In this document: in pieces, positions 11,746 to 21,349 of the stretch
Numbering within the stretch: position 1 is the first letter of the stretch
Layout of the letters: each line of letters starts with the position of its first letter
Source: Aurelia coerulea
Taxonomy: Eukaryota > Cnidaria > Scyphozoa > Semaeostomeae > Ulmaridae
Length of the DNA stretch: 64,000 bases
Assembly: GCA_039566865.1 (NCBI GenBank)
Contig: CM076960.1
Coordinates: forward strand, 15,041,001-15,105,000
Direction of reading: 5' to 3'
Translations under genes and position numbers: made by a program
Notes under the pieces: generated by a model
What the model was told of the DNA's origin: nothing
Database searches by the model: none
What the model saw: only the letters and a program-made list of their open reading frames with translations

Positions 11746-12480
11746 TCTACCACTCCTTACTTGTCCAACGCAAACTAAAGTTTAAGCTCATCTCTATAAG
11801 AGGTCTGATTAGTTACTGATGCTTATTGCTTGACAACTCACGCCAATTCATTTTTTGTTTTTACTAATAAAGCAGTTTTCGAAGTCTTTTGAAGTTCATA
11901 ATATCACATGGTTTGACACTACTGGTGAAGTGGAGCATATATTCCCTGTTCTCTTTGATAACAAAGTCTTTGCTGTAGTAACTTCTCCTGGAGCATTTCT
12001 GCTCTTGTTATCCACCACATTATATGCACTCTACTATAAATTAGTGACTGTTATCTGCCTGCTCTGTCTGATGCTTCGCCAACCATCGTTGTCGTTCTAC
12101 CATGGCATGAAATCATATCAATGCTGGATGGGATATGTGTGTTTGACACATACATACCCCAAAGGCCAAGCCAACAAGTCTCTACTGTGGTGGTTTCAGG
12201 TTGATAATAGTATTATTAATCCACACTATTTTCAAGTTCATTGAAATATTCAAGATTACTCCATCAAATAACATCAGATGAGATGAAATCTTCAGTAAAA
12301 GCCTTCTTTCGTTGCTTTCAGACAATTGCCTCAATCAGTTGTGAAAAAATTTGAAAAATTTTGCTCGGTCATTTTCGAATGACCTCGCTTTCGCCCTAAA
12401 GGGCGCGAAACTAAACTTGTTGTTGTTGTTGTTATGTTGTTGTAAATTTTGAAAACTTGAAAACTGGAGAGATGGCAAAA
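11746..12480. other. Unrecognised region with one open frame
   Basis: The open frame 11855-12244 (129 codons, plus) has no recognisable domain and is hydrophobic in its middle, with no clear splice context. Around 12375-12435 a GGGCG/CGCCC hairpin is followed by a (GTT)n run, a common 3' tail of LINE/SINE elements. I call no gene here. Confidence 0.35.
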
Positions 12481-12600
12481 TTACAAAAGGCGAAAGGCCT
12501 ATAAATCGGAGTACGAGGAAAATTTTTGAAGAAACATTTTCTTTACTTTGGCTTAGAATGCATCCCCTGATTCCATATTTGCCAGTACTAAAATGGAAGA
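12481..12600 (+). repeat. Satellite unit (uninserted reference copy)
   Basis: One satellite unit containing GGAGTACGAGGAAAATTTTTGAAG and TTTACTTTGGCTTAGAATGC. It is useful because it shows the uninserted state of the site occupied by the element at 11023-11442. Confidence 0.65.
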
Positions 12601-13028
12601 TTAGACATTTCTCGGAAAATTATTACCCAAGCTATATCCAGCAATTTTCTCTTTGGTTTTAAAAGAATCTTGAGGACCATCTTTCCACGCCACTGTATTC
12701 TTTGAGTATAAAGAAGTACGGATTTTGAGGCTTTGAATGCTAAATTATACGCCAAGCATTCTTCGAGAAGGAAGAAATACGCCGGTGTAGTAAAAAAGAG
12801 GAAGAGGCTGTACGCCACAGATCTGTGGCGTAACATACGTCGATTCCACTATGGCCTAAAAGTATCAAATAAAATTTCACAGACCCAAAAATATCAACTA
12901 AAAACGTTTGATGAAACCCAAAAATATCCAAAAATACAACATCTTGCAACTGAGCATATAAGAAACTACTATTGATAGTAATTTAGACTGATTTGTATAA
13001 TGATGTTGGGAGACATAGCAAATGTCGT
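12601..13028. other. No gene recognised
   Basis: AT-rich DNA downstream (minus sense) of the start exon at 13.1-13.3 kb, so it would be the first intron of that gene. Overlapping frames at 12588-12975 have no known domain, and no TSP1 or Ig exon is seen. Confidence 0.35.
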
Positions 13029-13101
13029 TTAAAAACCCAGCAAATAAAACCTTGAAGGGGGGGAGGGTGGAATCCACCCCCCATATAGATTAGGGTTAAA
13101 G
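13029..13101. mobile_element. Small TTAA-type G-rich element
   Basis: The right side reads ATTAGGGTTAA preceded by a G-run/C-run hairpin (GGGTGGA/TCCACCC). The left side begins near a TTAA at about 13029. The ends are imperfect, but the TTAACCCTAATC terminus is the one seen at 52338. On the minus strand the TTAA starts a few bases after the splice donor of the neighbouring exon. Confidence 0.5.
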
Positions 13102-13106
13102 GTACC

Positions 13107-13274
13107 TCTTGCTCCGCAGTTTGCTGTGCATGTACTCCAGGATGTCCATGCAGATACGACGCAATTAGTAGGTGTGCAACTGTTCCAAGCATCTGATCTT
13201 TCAACCAGCAATAACGCTGCCACAAATAGAGGTAATACTGTTGCAAGAATCGTCCTTGGATTGATGGAATTCAT
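13107..13274 (-). CDS. First exon of a second TSP1 receptor gene: signal peptide plus TSP1 half-module
   Basis: Minus-strand ATG at 13274-13272. It opens a frame with a typical signal peptide (MNSINPRTI, then a hydrophobic TVLPLFVAALLLV core, then ERSDAW) followed by the N-terminal half of a TSP1 repeat: NCVVSAWTSWSTC and TANCGARG. The WTSW motif is the usual C-mannosylation site. The exon ends TGC GGA GCA AGA G|GTACCT, a phase-1 donor at the position used by exons of the large receptor gene (CG-x-x-G). TATA-like TATTTTA lies roughly 60 bases upstream of the ATG. No following TSP1 half-exon is visible to its left, so the gene either continues beyond the window or is a truncated paralogue. Function unknown; secreted or type I membrane protein expected. 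Confidence 0.65.
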
Positions 13275-13615
13275 TTCAGCAGAGATGTCTCTGCTCTATA
13301 TGATGTCGCTGTCTGAATAAAATAGCCTGCGCGAGGATCTGATATTACGAAGAAAGAAGACTACAGCCCTTCTTGACTGTTCAGATGAAGTGATACTGTT
13401 TCGTTCAATCCCTACCTTCACCATCCCTCCCCCTGGCAGCCAGGGGGTCAATAATATTCTTATGCAACACATGACCGAATTGAAAGTGTGCTTGTTTTTG
13501 ACTCACGTGCATCGTACGTGAGTCTTTGACATCGCTTGAACTTCCACTTTCTACCACAATGCAATGCGCCCTTGTTACTGCTTTGTTCCATTTTCGACCA
13601 CAATGCAATGCGTAC

Positions 13616-13899
13616 ACCCGGGGGGGGGGGTACTTGATTTTCAATTGTACGGGGGAAGGGTGCACTCCAAGAAAAAAATTTTTCACCCGGCTTTAGAAAC
13701 TTTCCCTCGAAATGATAGCCAGCTTTAGAAAAAATCGGCGAAAAGGGCGAAAAGCATATCCCAGAAACGTAAAAAATCGTCGAAAAACAATGAAATAACA
13801 ATTTTAACAACCGGCTTTAGAAAAAAGAGGCGAAACGATACCCGGAAAGGAGTGCACATGGCGTCAGCAAAATATACTAAGTACCCCCCCCCCCCGGGT
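13616..13899. mobile_element. 284-bp MITE with ACCCGGG ends and GCGTAC duplication
   Basis: Ends ACCCGGGGGGGGGGTACTT and AAGTACCCCC...GGGT are inverted copies. GCGTAC occurs directly on both sides (13610-13615 and 13900-13905). Inner motif CCGGCTTTAGAAA occurs three times. Non-coding. A 6-bp duplication with this terminus does not let me name a superfamily. Confidence 0.75.
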
Positions 13900-13978
13900 G
13901 CGTACATTAAAATCAAGATCAGGGATGGAAATGTGAGAAAGGTATTTCCTTTGTGTAGCGTATTGGTCTATTCATAGG

Positions 13979-14176
13979 CAATAATGCACCGTTGATGTGG
14001 CCTATATTATGATCAAAATATTTCTATGGTCGAGCTGTTGACGAAAGTTGGCAATCTTGTGGAAGAGAAACAACACAGTGAGTGTGTGTTGTTTATCTTC
14101 CACAAGATTGCCAACTTTCGTCAACAGCTCGACCATAGAAATATTTCTATGAGCTCGACCAATGCGGTGCATTATT
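13979..14176. mobile_element. Near-perfect hairpin element
   Basis: Bases 14016-14146 form inverted arms of about 58 bases (AAATATTTCTATGGTCGAGC ... its complement) around a short CACAGTGAGTGTG loop. Outside these, ATAATGCACCG and CGGTGCATTAT extend the pairing. The near-identity of the arms points to recent origin or gene conversion. Non-coding; foldback MITE. Confidence 0.75.
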
Positions 14177-14814
14177 GCGACCAATGCGGTGAGAACAAAA
14201 GAATGGTGAACAAAGGGCTTTGCAAAGCCCCCATTCTACCACGGGGGTTTCATAAAAGGTGCTCTTTCCAGAGATAAAATGGCGAAGAAGAATTTCTGCA
14301 CCCGCCCACTGAATCAATAAATCTACATACGTTGGGTAACACGGCGTTGGGTTATAGAAAGGGGGTAGTGGTCGCAACCTTGAATGTAAATATAGTTGGG
14401 GAGACGAACTCGAAAAACGATTGTCTGAAAACAAAAGAATCTGGGCCTATCACCAACGTCTAAAAAAGTTGTCGATACTGGGCATGGCAAGTAGGCAAAA
14501 TCATTAGCCAATCAGCGATTGATATCGGTGCTCCTGTGCAAGGTTCTGTGCAGCGACAACACCAATTTCCATGAAAACCCTTCCACAACTTACTTTTATG
14601 AAAGATGTTTCCTGTTCCGATCCGAATCCGACTGTAGTTTTGTTTGGCATTTGACAGCAGTTCTCTGTAGTACTGGCCATGAAATAGTTAAAATGGGCTA
14701 AACAGATTTTTCCTTGAGATATCTCAGATATCTGAGGTTTTCAGTTAGGCCTATTTGCAGCAGATTAGGCTGATGTAAGAACTGATAGACCAGGCGGAGA
14801 ATGGGGATAGGGTC

Positions 14815-15450
14815 CCCCTCCGGGGAAGTAATTCAAATCAGGTGGTTTAGGTAATTTTGGGGTGCTGATTACGAAAATCGATGTTATACGGGCAAATTAG
14901 GTGGCTTTCGGCCTCTGTCTCATGTCAAAGTCTCGTTCTCATGCAAAATAGGCCCAAATACCTTGCAGTGTCCATCCTCTGGGAAGTAGGTCAAATTAAG
15001 TAGTTATGGGTAATTTTTGGGTGCTGATTACGAAAATCGACGTTATACGAGAAAATTCGGTGGATTTCGGCTTCTATCTCATGTCAAAGTCTCGTTTTCA
15101 GGTAAAATAGACGCAAATGCCTTGCAGGGTCCATCCTCCGGGGAATTAAGTCAAAGTAAGTAGTTTTGGGTAATTTTGGGGTACTGATTCCAAAAATCAA
15201 GGTCCTAAGGGCAAATTCGGTGGAAAGTTTGGCCTCTATTCCATGTCAAAATCTCGTTTTCACGCTGAAAAGACAAAAAATACCTTAATAAAACTCCTCC
15301 CCATAAGGGAAATTAGAAATTTATCAAATTTGGTAGACTTGGATATTTCTGGTGTGCTGATTCCAAAAATCTATATTATACAGGCATATTAGGCGTCGTT
15401 TGACTTTACTTCATATCAAAGTCTCGTTTTCAAGCAAATGATACTTGTCC
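14815..15450 (-). repeat. Tandem repeat of about 160 bp, left end of large inverted repeat
   Basis: The marker (A)TGTCAAAGTCTCG recurs at about 14923, 15081, 15243 and, in diverged form, about 15412: a period near 160. Each unit also holds TTTGGGTGCTGATT, AAAATCGA and a CATCCTCCGGGG-type block. An inverted counterpart of these units lies at about 19720-20156. Confidence 0.75.
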
Positions 15451-16271
15451 ATTTGCCTCTATGAAACTCAATATAATCTATGTACAGAAAATATTCTCCT
15501 CTTTGAATATGTAAACGATCAAACATCGTAAAGATCTATTAACTCTTCATCAAAGTCGTTGTCACTGTAATCGCCTTCCATTAGACCGGCGACATCACCC
15601 TCATTCAGTAGTCAATAGCAGTTCTGCGATATCATCCAGGTAGCAAACAGCACTCCAAACAACTGAGCCTCTTTCATCTCATCGATATGATTTGCTGGAT
15701 CGTCCAGATCCATCATTAAGCAGCCAGCTTGCCTAAAAATAGATGCCACATAATTTGATCGCTGGGTGTGAAGCCTTAAATTTGACTGGCAGCAAGCTTA
15801 AATCGGTTATTCTCTTATCATTTTCGAACTTCTTCAAGAACACTTTCTTCCTCACTTCGTCACGCAATTGAATCCTTTCGTTTCCATATATGGTGCATAC
15901 GAACTTTTCCACGCCTGTCTCGACTTCTTCAGGTACATGAAGACTGGTCCCCAAATCTGCAAATAGATTTACATATTCTGTCTTTTTAACCATTCAGCCC
16001 CAAAAAGCTACTTTCCCTTTTCTAAAGTAGCTAGAAACATAAGTATTTTCAGAAAAACCACGAAAACCAACTAGCGCTTTTCGATCTCCATGTTTGAAGA
16101 TGTTGCATCTATCACTTTACTATTGAGACCTGTTCCGCTGTCAATCAATACTTGGACTCCTGGATAATGATGGGCAAACGAAGAGGCTACGATATGGATG
16201 TCCCCAGAAGGTAATCTGACCATGGTAGAATCCCTAGTTGCTACGTTTGCTGCCTGAACTAAAGCGATCAG
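14993..16271 (-). repeat. Left arm of a 1.27-kb inverted repeat
   Basis: Reading the minus strand from 16271 to 14993 reproduces 16495-17000 and then 19392-20156 with a few percent difference, for example both encode MVKKTEYVNLFADLGTSLHV. The arm is not interrupted by the 2,383-bp element that splits the other arm. It therefore keeps the empty target site (GGGTGTGAAGCC near 15761-15774). A spacer of 223 bases separates the arms. Confidence 0.85.
15733..15993 (-). pseudogene. HEEADTK-family transposon protein, C-terminal part (left-arm copy)
   Basis: An 86-codon frame beginning MVKKTEYVNLFADLGTSLHV, then EEFVC-like 'VEKFVCTIYGNERIQLRDEV' and DLSLLPVKFKASHPAIKLC. I recognise the order (FADLG, EKFVC-x-x-YG, then a D-x-SLLP...K...H element) from uncharacterised ORFs that are abundant in cnidarian and fish genomes. 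No biochemical function is known to me. The upstream half would continue at 16000-16270 but is broken by stops. Inverted duplicate of 16773-17000. Confidence 0.6.
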
Positions 16272-16428
16272 ATATGATATGAAGATTCCTCACCATTTCA
16301 CAAGTTTCCTTCAGAATGGAGAACATAAAGCAATGTTATTCAATTTAATCCAAAGAGCGATAGAAGGAGATTAAAACAAACTACGAGGAAAGACCATCTT
16401 CTTCTCTGACGAATACCACTGCACTAAA

Positions 16429-16695
16429 GTGTTGGAAGACGAAGTTGTCGTCGATGAAAGATTAGAAAGCAACCACGAAGAAGCAGATACAAAGCTGATC
16501 GCTCTAGTTCAGGCAGCAAACGTAGCAACTGGGGATTCCGTGATGATCAGAGCACCTTCTGGGGACATCCATATCGTAGCCCTCTTCATTCTCCATCATT
16601 TTCCAGGAGTCCAAATATTGATTGACAATGGAACAGGTCTCAATACTAAAATATTAGATGCAACATCTTCAAACATGGAGATTGAAAAGCGCTAG
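16429..16695 (+). pseudogene. HEEADTK-motif fragment (right-arm side and spacer)
   Basis: An 88-codon frame with ESNHEEADTKLIALVQAA followed by VMIRAPSGDIHIVAL and GVQILIDNGTG. The HEEADT(K/R) motif and a following 'S-x-D-I-x-I' strand mark an uncharacterised, transposon-associated family. A stop at about 16693 separates it from the next block, which continues after 16700 (FRGFSENTYVSSYFRKGKVAFWG). It begins in the unique spacer between the arms, so the spacer is part of the same gene. Degraded. Confidence 0.6.
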
Positions 16696-16772
16696 TTGAT
16701 TTTCGTGGTTTTTCTGAAAATACTTATGTTTCTAGCTACTTTAGAAAAGGGAAAGTAGCTTTTTGGGGCTGA

Positions 16773-17000
16773 ATGGTTAAAAAGACAGAATATGTAAATC
16801 TATTTGCAGATTTGGGGACCAGTCTTCATGTACTTGAAGAAGTCGAGACAGGCGTGGAAAAGTTCGTATGCACCATATATGGAAACGAAAGGATTCAATT
16901 GCGTGACGAAGTGAGGAAGAAAGTGTTCTTGAAGAAGTTCGAAAATGATAAGAGAATAACCGATTTAAGCTTGCCGCCAGTCAAATTTAAGGCTTCACAC
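16773..17000 (+). pseudogene. HEEADTK-family C-terminal part, right-arm copy, interrupted
   Basis: Same frame as the left-arm copy at 15733-15993 with two or three substitutions (for example LEEVE for PEEVE). It ends at KFKASHP because the 2,383-bp element is inserted in the following codons. After that element the sequence resumes at 19384 with AIKLCGIYF. Beyond 19430 come MDLDDPANHIDEMKEAQLFG and an acidic end EGDYSDNDFDEELIDLYDV, reached with frame changes. Confidence 0.6.
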
Positions 17001-19383
17001 CCCGGCGGGTCAGCTCTAGGGGTCCAAGTGTAACCATGCTCGTCTACGAAATCTCTGAGAAAGGGGGCAAAATCTTCATCAAATCTAGGACAGAGAAACC
17101 AGGAAAAAGGGTAGTTTTTTGAAAAAAAGATCCTAGATTTTCAAAATAAGGGGTAAAAATCTATTTCCAGCATGTTTCATCATATGTTAAATGATAAAAT
17201 CACTAGAAACCAACAACAACTGCAACATCAATTCAAGTCAGGTGATGATATCTTTTTCAAATTACAGGTCTTGCATGCATTGACACCACTGTTGTCTTCG
17301 CTAAGAATTCTTTGGAAATTCTTGCAAATTCTGAATCAATTTCTGAAGTCTTTATGATACCCCTCAAGAATGTTTGTGTGCATTGAGAACACTTGGAAGA
17401 TCCTTGAGAATTCTTAGCTAATGCAGATGGTGTTGATGCACAAAAAAACAAGTGCAATCACCTTGCAATGCAGAAACCAATTGTATCTCCTTGTAGAAGC
17501 ACTAATTGTTAGCCCATTGCAAGTTGAAAATGGAAACATAAGCAATTTGACATAAGAACCAGTAAAAGATTAATATTCAATTATTCAACATAGAAATAAT
17601 GGAATATTGTCGGTCTTCAACAGCTGTTTACTGTACCTCAGCGAAAAGGAAGGATGTTGCAAATATTATCTCAAACTGGCAACAAATTCATTTGTTCACA
17701 GAACATCAGCAACATGTAGCATAAAACCTTGCTGGATATGCTTGATGCTGATCAATCATAGTAATGTCACTGCACATTTGTTTCGACTGTTATTACAATG
17801 CAACATTTGCCATTGCCATTATTGCCAAGTTTGGAATTCCAGATGTGTTTTCCTCTTCAAAACAAGATAGTTTATCCTTTATTTGTGTGTCTGATGTGCT
17901 GATATGTTCACTGCAAATACGACTCGACTGTAGGTCAAATGATTTAAAGCAAGTGATTGTTGGTTGCTTAGTTTTGTCTCGTGTGTCATTCTCTATTGCT
18001 GTCAGTTACTGTCAGTCAACAATGTCAACTGGCTGTCCTTTGTTGGGCCTAAAAAGGCAATTAATTGCACAAAACAACATTACCAACCATCGGTTTCAGC
18101 TTCCTTCTTTACCTTTTGCCAGGGTAGCTAATTATCGACTTTTAGCAATGCCTTGGACGACTTCTATTAAAGGAATAGAAATCTTACATCTAAGTTCTTG
18201 TCTTCATTCAGGAGTACCCTGGTACTCTGGCACTGTGTAGGGGCTCTTTGGTTTTTCGCGCCAAAAATGTTAGTTGTTGTAGTTGTTGCTTCTATTTGGC
18301 CAAAGATGGCGGCAGTGGATTGTGGATGATAATGTTGAGAATACCTCTCTTTTGAGCTTGGTTGAAGTAATAGGTAAGAGATCACTTTTGCTTTGAAATC
18401 TGCCGTTTAGTGTAGCAAGCCTTGGGTAGTTCATCGCTGACAAATGTGCCCGTTATTTTGCAAATGCCGGTAGATATTATTATATATGGCCATGCATGGC
18501 CTAAGTCAAAGCTTGGTTGCCAACCAATGCATGGCCATATAATAATATGGTTGGTTTGGTTGATTGAATTTTTGCTTTTGTGGAGAATTATCATATATGC
18601 TACCTAAATAATCCTATCTCTGCCATTAACTTTACATGTTTACCAACTGAAATTAGATTCACCAACAGTTGTATTTTTTGTTGAATAAACTAAATATTAT
18701 ATTTGCAGATCAGATAGAATTGTGTATGTTCTTGCTTCACCTCCTAGGAATTAGCTGCTGGAGCAATAAAGATTTCCCAGATAATGTTACATATCGTAAA
18801 TGTTTGTTAAATCAGTTGTATCATTATTTTTTGGTTAACTGCAAGTAGTGCATAGTCACATTCATACCAATTTTGTTATTTTAACAGTTTGTCAACAAAT
18901 GGTTTTTTTGCAGTCTAGCCATTTGCTATCATATAAGCAAGCACGCTGGCATTTGTTATTCAAGTATCACACATTTACAAGTTATAGTAATAAAGGCCAT
19001 GTACACAATAACATGACAGGAATTATATACATTATTATGATAAGAATTCCAGTATTCTTGAGCCACACAAAGACTTTAAATGTTTCTGAACAAGAATTCT
19101 TAGGCAGGAAAACATGTTAATGTGGGCAAGGCCTGTACTGTAGTAGCATTATATAGAGCTTAATATATATGTTCACCACACTATTTATCACCTCACTTGA
19201 TAAGTCCTATCTTATAGATTTGTCAGAGAAATCCTGTAAAAAGGGCCATTATTTTCCAAATTTGTCAGAGAAAAGCCCGTGAAAGGGGTTGTTTTCTCCA
19301 TCCAAAATCAGAGAAAAGGGTTAACTTGAAAAGTTGCCAGACAAGCATGGTTACACTTGGACCCCTAGAGCTGACCCGCCGGG
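17001..19383. mobile_element. 2,383-bp TIR transposon, copy 1
   Basis: Ends CCCGGCGGGTCAGCTC and GAGCTGACCCGCCGGG are perfect inverted repeats of about 40 bases, continuing imperfectly to about 46. The target octamer CTTCACAC is duplicated on both sides (16993-17000, 19384-19391), and the left arm of the surrounding inverted repeat keeps the unduplicated site. The longest frames (for example 17764-18240, 158 codons) resemble no transposase, so it is probably non-autonomous. A subterminal palindrome occurs at about 18483-18545 (TATGGCCATGCATGG). Same length as copy 2 at 56287-58669. An 8-bp duplication allows hAT, P or Merlin type; the termini match none that I know. Confidence 0.9.
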
Positions 19384-20157
19384 CTTCACACCCAGCGATC
19401 AAATTATGTGGCATCTATTTTTAGGCAAGCTGGCTGCTTAATGATGGATCTGGACGATCCAGCAAATCATATCGATGAGATGAAAGAGGCTCAGTTGTTT
19501 GGAGTGCTGTTTGCTACCTGGATGATATCGCAGAACTGCTATTGACTACTGAATGAGGGTGATGTCGCCGATCCAATGGAAGGCGATTACAGTGACAACG
19601 ACTTTGATGAAGAGTTAATAGATCTTTACGATGTTTGATCGTTCACATATTCAAAGAGGAGAATATTTTCTGTACATAGATTATATTGAGTTTCATAGAG
19701 GCAAATGGACAAGTATCATTTGCTTGAAAACGAGACTTTGATATGAAGTAAAGTCAAACGACGCCTAATATGCCTGTATAATATAGATTTTTGGAATCAG
19801 CACACCAGAAATACCCAAGTCTACCAAATTTAATAAATTTCCCTTATGGGGAGGAGTGTTATTAAGGCATTTTTTGTCGTTTCAGCATGAAAACGAGATT
19901 TTGACATGGAATAGAGGCCAAACATTCCCCGATACGGCCTTAGGACCTTGATTTTTGGAATCAATACTCCAGAATTACCCAAAACTACTTACTTTGACTT
20001 AATTCCCGGGAGGATGGACCCTGCAAGGCATTTGAGGCTAATTTAACCTGAAAACGAGACTTTAACATGAGATAGAGGCCGAAATCCACCGAATTTGCCC
20101 GTATAACATCGATTTTTGTAATCAGCACCCTAAAATTACCCATAACTACTTAATTTA

Positions 20158-20240
20158 ATTTCTTATAAAATCTTAAGATTTCATTGGCTTCAACAAGGAC
20201 CTGGACCCTACTAGGGCCCAGGCCTCCGGTTTACAAGCCT
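20158..20240 (+). repeat. DIRS left inverted terminal repeat
   Basis: Runs from ATTTCTTATAAAATCTT through CATTGGCTTCAACAAGG and CAGGCCTCCGGTTTACAAG. The inverted copy is at 24452-24534 and a partial one at 24827-24880. Inverted ends combined with a tyrosine recombinase ORF are characteristic of DIRS1-like elements rather than LTR retrotransposons. Confidence 0.9.
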
Positions 20241-20264
20241 CTCGTGTTTTTCGTGACCTACAAC

Positions 20265-21194
20265 ATGGCTGCATCGAAAGATGCAGATATAGAAACCACG
20301 AAAAACATGGAGTCTGCATCAAAGAATGTGACCGATGACGAACATTACACAGAAGAAAATTACGATCTAAGGTATTCGGATTCGCAAGAATCGCCGAATG
20401 GCGATCACGAAAGCGATGAAGAAGATTCAGGAGGAAGTATAAGCAGCACGGAGCACACAGAGGAAAGAGAAAACGCAAAGCCGAACAGAACTAAGTATGT
20501 TCAGCAAAGCGACAAGGGACAACGAAGCACCCATAAGCACTCGAAGGGGCTACAAAGCACCCAATCTCGCAAATCCATGAAAAGGAAGGCTAAAATGTCT
20601 CCTAAAAGCGGGAAAACGAAGAAAAAAGCAAGGAGAGGGTATTACTCCTCCTCGGCTTCCTCCTCTATCAGCGGCTCTGACTCCGCTAGCGACAGCAGTC
20701 ATGATATCTCCTCTTCATCTGAGGAAGGAGATGAAACATGGCAGATGACAAAGTCGCAAGACGTCAATGCCTGGAAATTGCCAAAGAAATTGGAAAAAAC
20801 CTTCCACAAAAACTTACGTGAACATTTCACGGACGAAGAAATAAAAACAAATATCTTGGAAGATTATCCAGTGGCTAAAAACGTACCACAGGCACCCAGT
20901 TTGGATAGTATCATGGAGACATACCTTGGCAGCACCAAAGCAACGTATGCAGCTGCCAATGACAGGTCTCTTCTCAGAATAATGTCAAAGGTGAGAGACA
21001 TAACTGGCCCTCTTGGGCATTTATGGAAACTGTGTCACAAATCCAAACGAAGCACACTGAAAACGAAATTTATTCGGAAGAAAATGGACCAAACGTACGA
21101 TGATACTAGTCACCCAAGCAATGTCAGCCCTTACTTTTCACCGAAGAAGGGCCGTCCTGACTTCCTTGGCAAGGAACAAGGAAAGGGCACATAG
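20265..21194 (+). pseudogene. DIRS gag-like ORF, frameshifted
   Basis: Probable start ATG at 20265 (MAASKDADIETTKNME); an in-frame upstream ATG at 20184 lies in the terminal repeat. The product is hydrophilic, rich in S, E, D and K: an acidic N-terminal third, a basic KRKAKMSPKSGKTKKKARRG stretch, then a Ser/Asp-rich tract and a folded-looking region (EKTFHKNLREHFTDEEIK). After about 21100 the original frame becomes nonsense. The likely gag continuation (RRRAVLTSLARNKERAHRW, ELFGINFFKVV) is in the +1 frame, so a one-base indel near 21100-21130 splits gag, unless it is a programmed shift. Role by family: structural protein of the retrotransposon particle. Confidence 0.75.
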
Positions 21195-21349
21195 GTGGGT
21201 GAAGGAGAAATACCATGCTCAGCTTTCAGCTTCAAAATCAGAGCTGTTTGGGATAAATTTCTTCAAAGTTGTACAGCAAGATGCAAAATCAGTGGATCTC
21301 TCTGTAATCCAGTATTTGCAGGACCACACAAAGAAATCAAACCCACCCT

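Larger units (their letters stand above)
16495..20156 (+). repeat. Right arm of the inverted repeat, split by a 2.38-kb element
   Basis: 16495-17000 plus 19392-20156 is the inverted copy of 14993-16271. The 2,383-bp TIR element and its 8-bp duplication interrupt it. The arm stops at 20156, exactly where the DIRS terminal repeat begins, and no continuation appears on the far side of the DIRS element. Confidence 0.85.

Noticed and set aside
12588..12975. Overlapping frames on both strands as a small gene
   Set aside because: No motif, no splice context, within repeat debris beside a satellite unit.
17764..18240. 158-codon frame in the 2,383-bp element as a possible transposase
   Set aside because: No DDE, RNase H-like or zinc-finger pattern, unremarkable composition, no start context; identical in both copies simply because the copies are recent.
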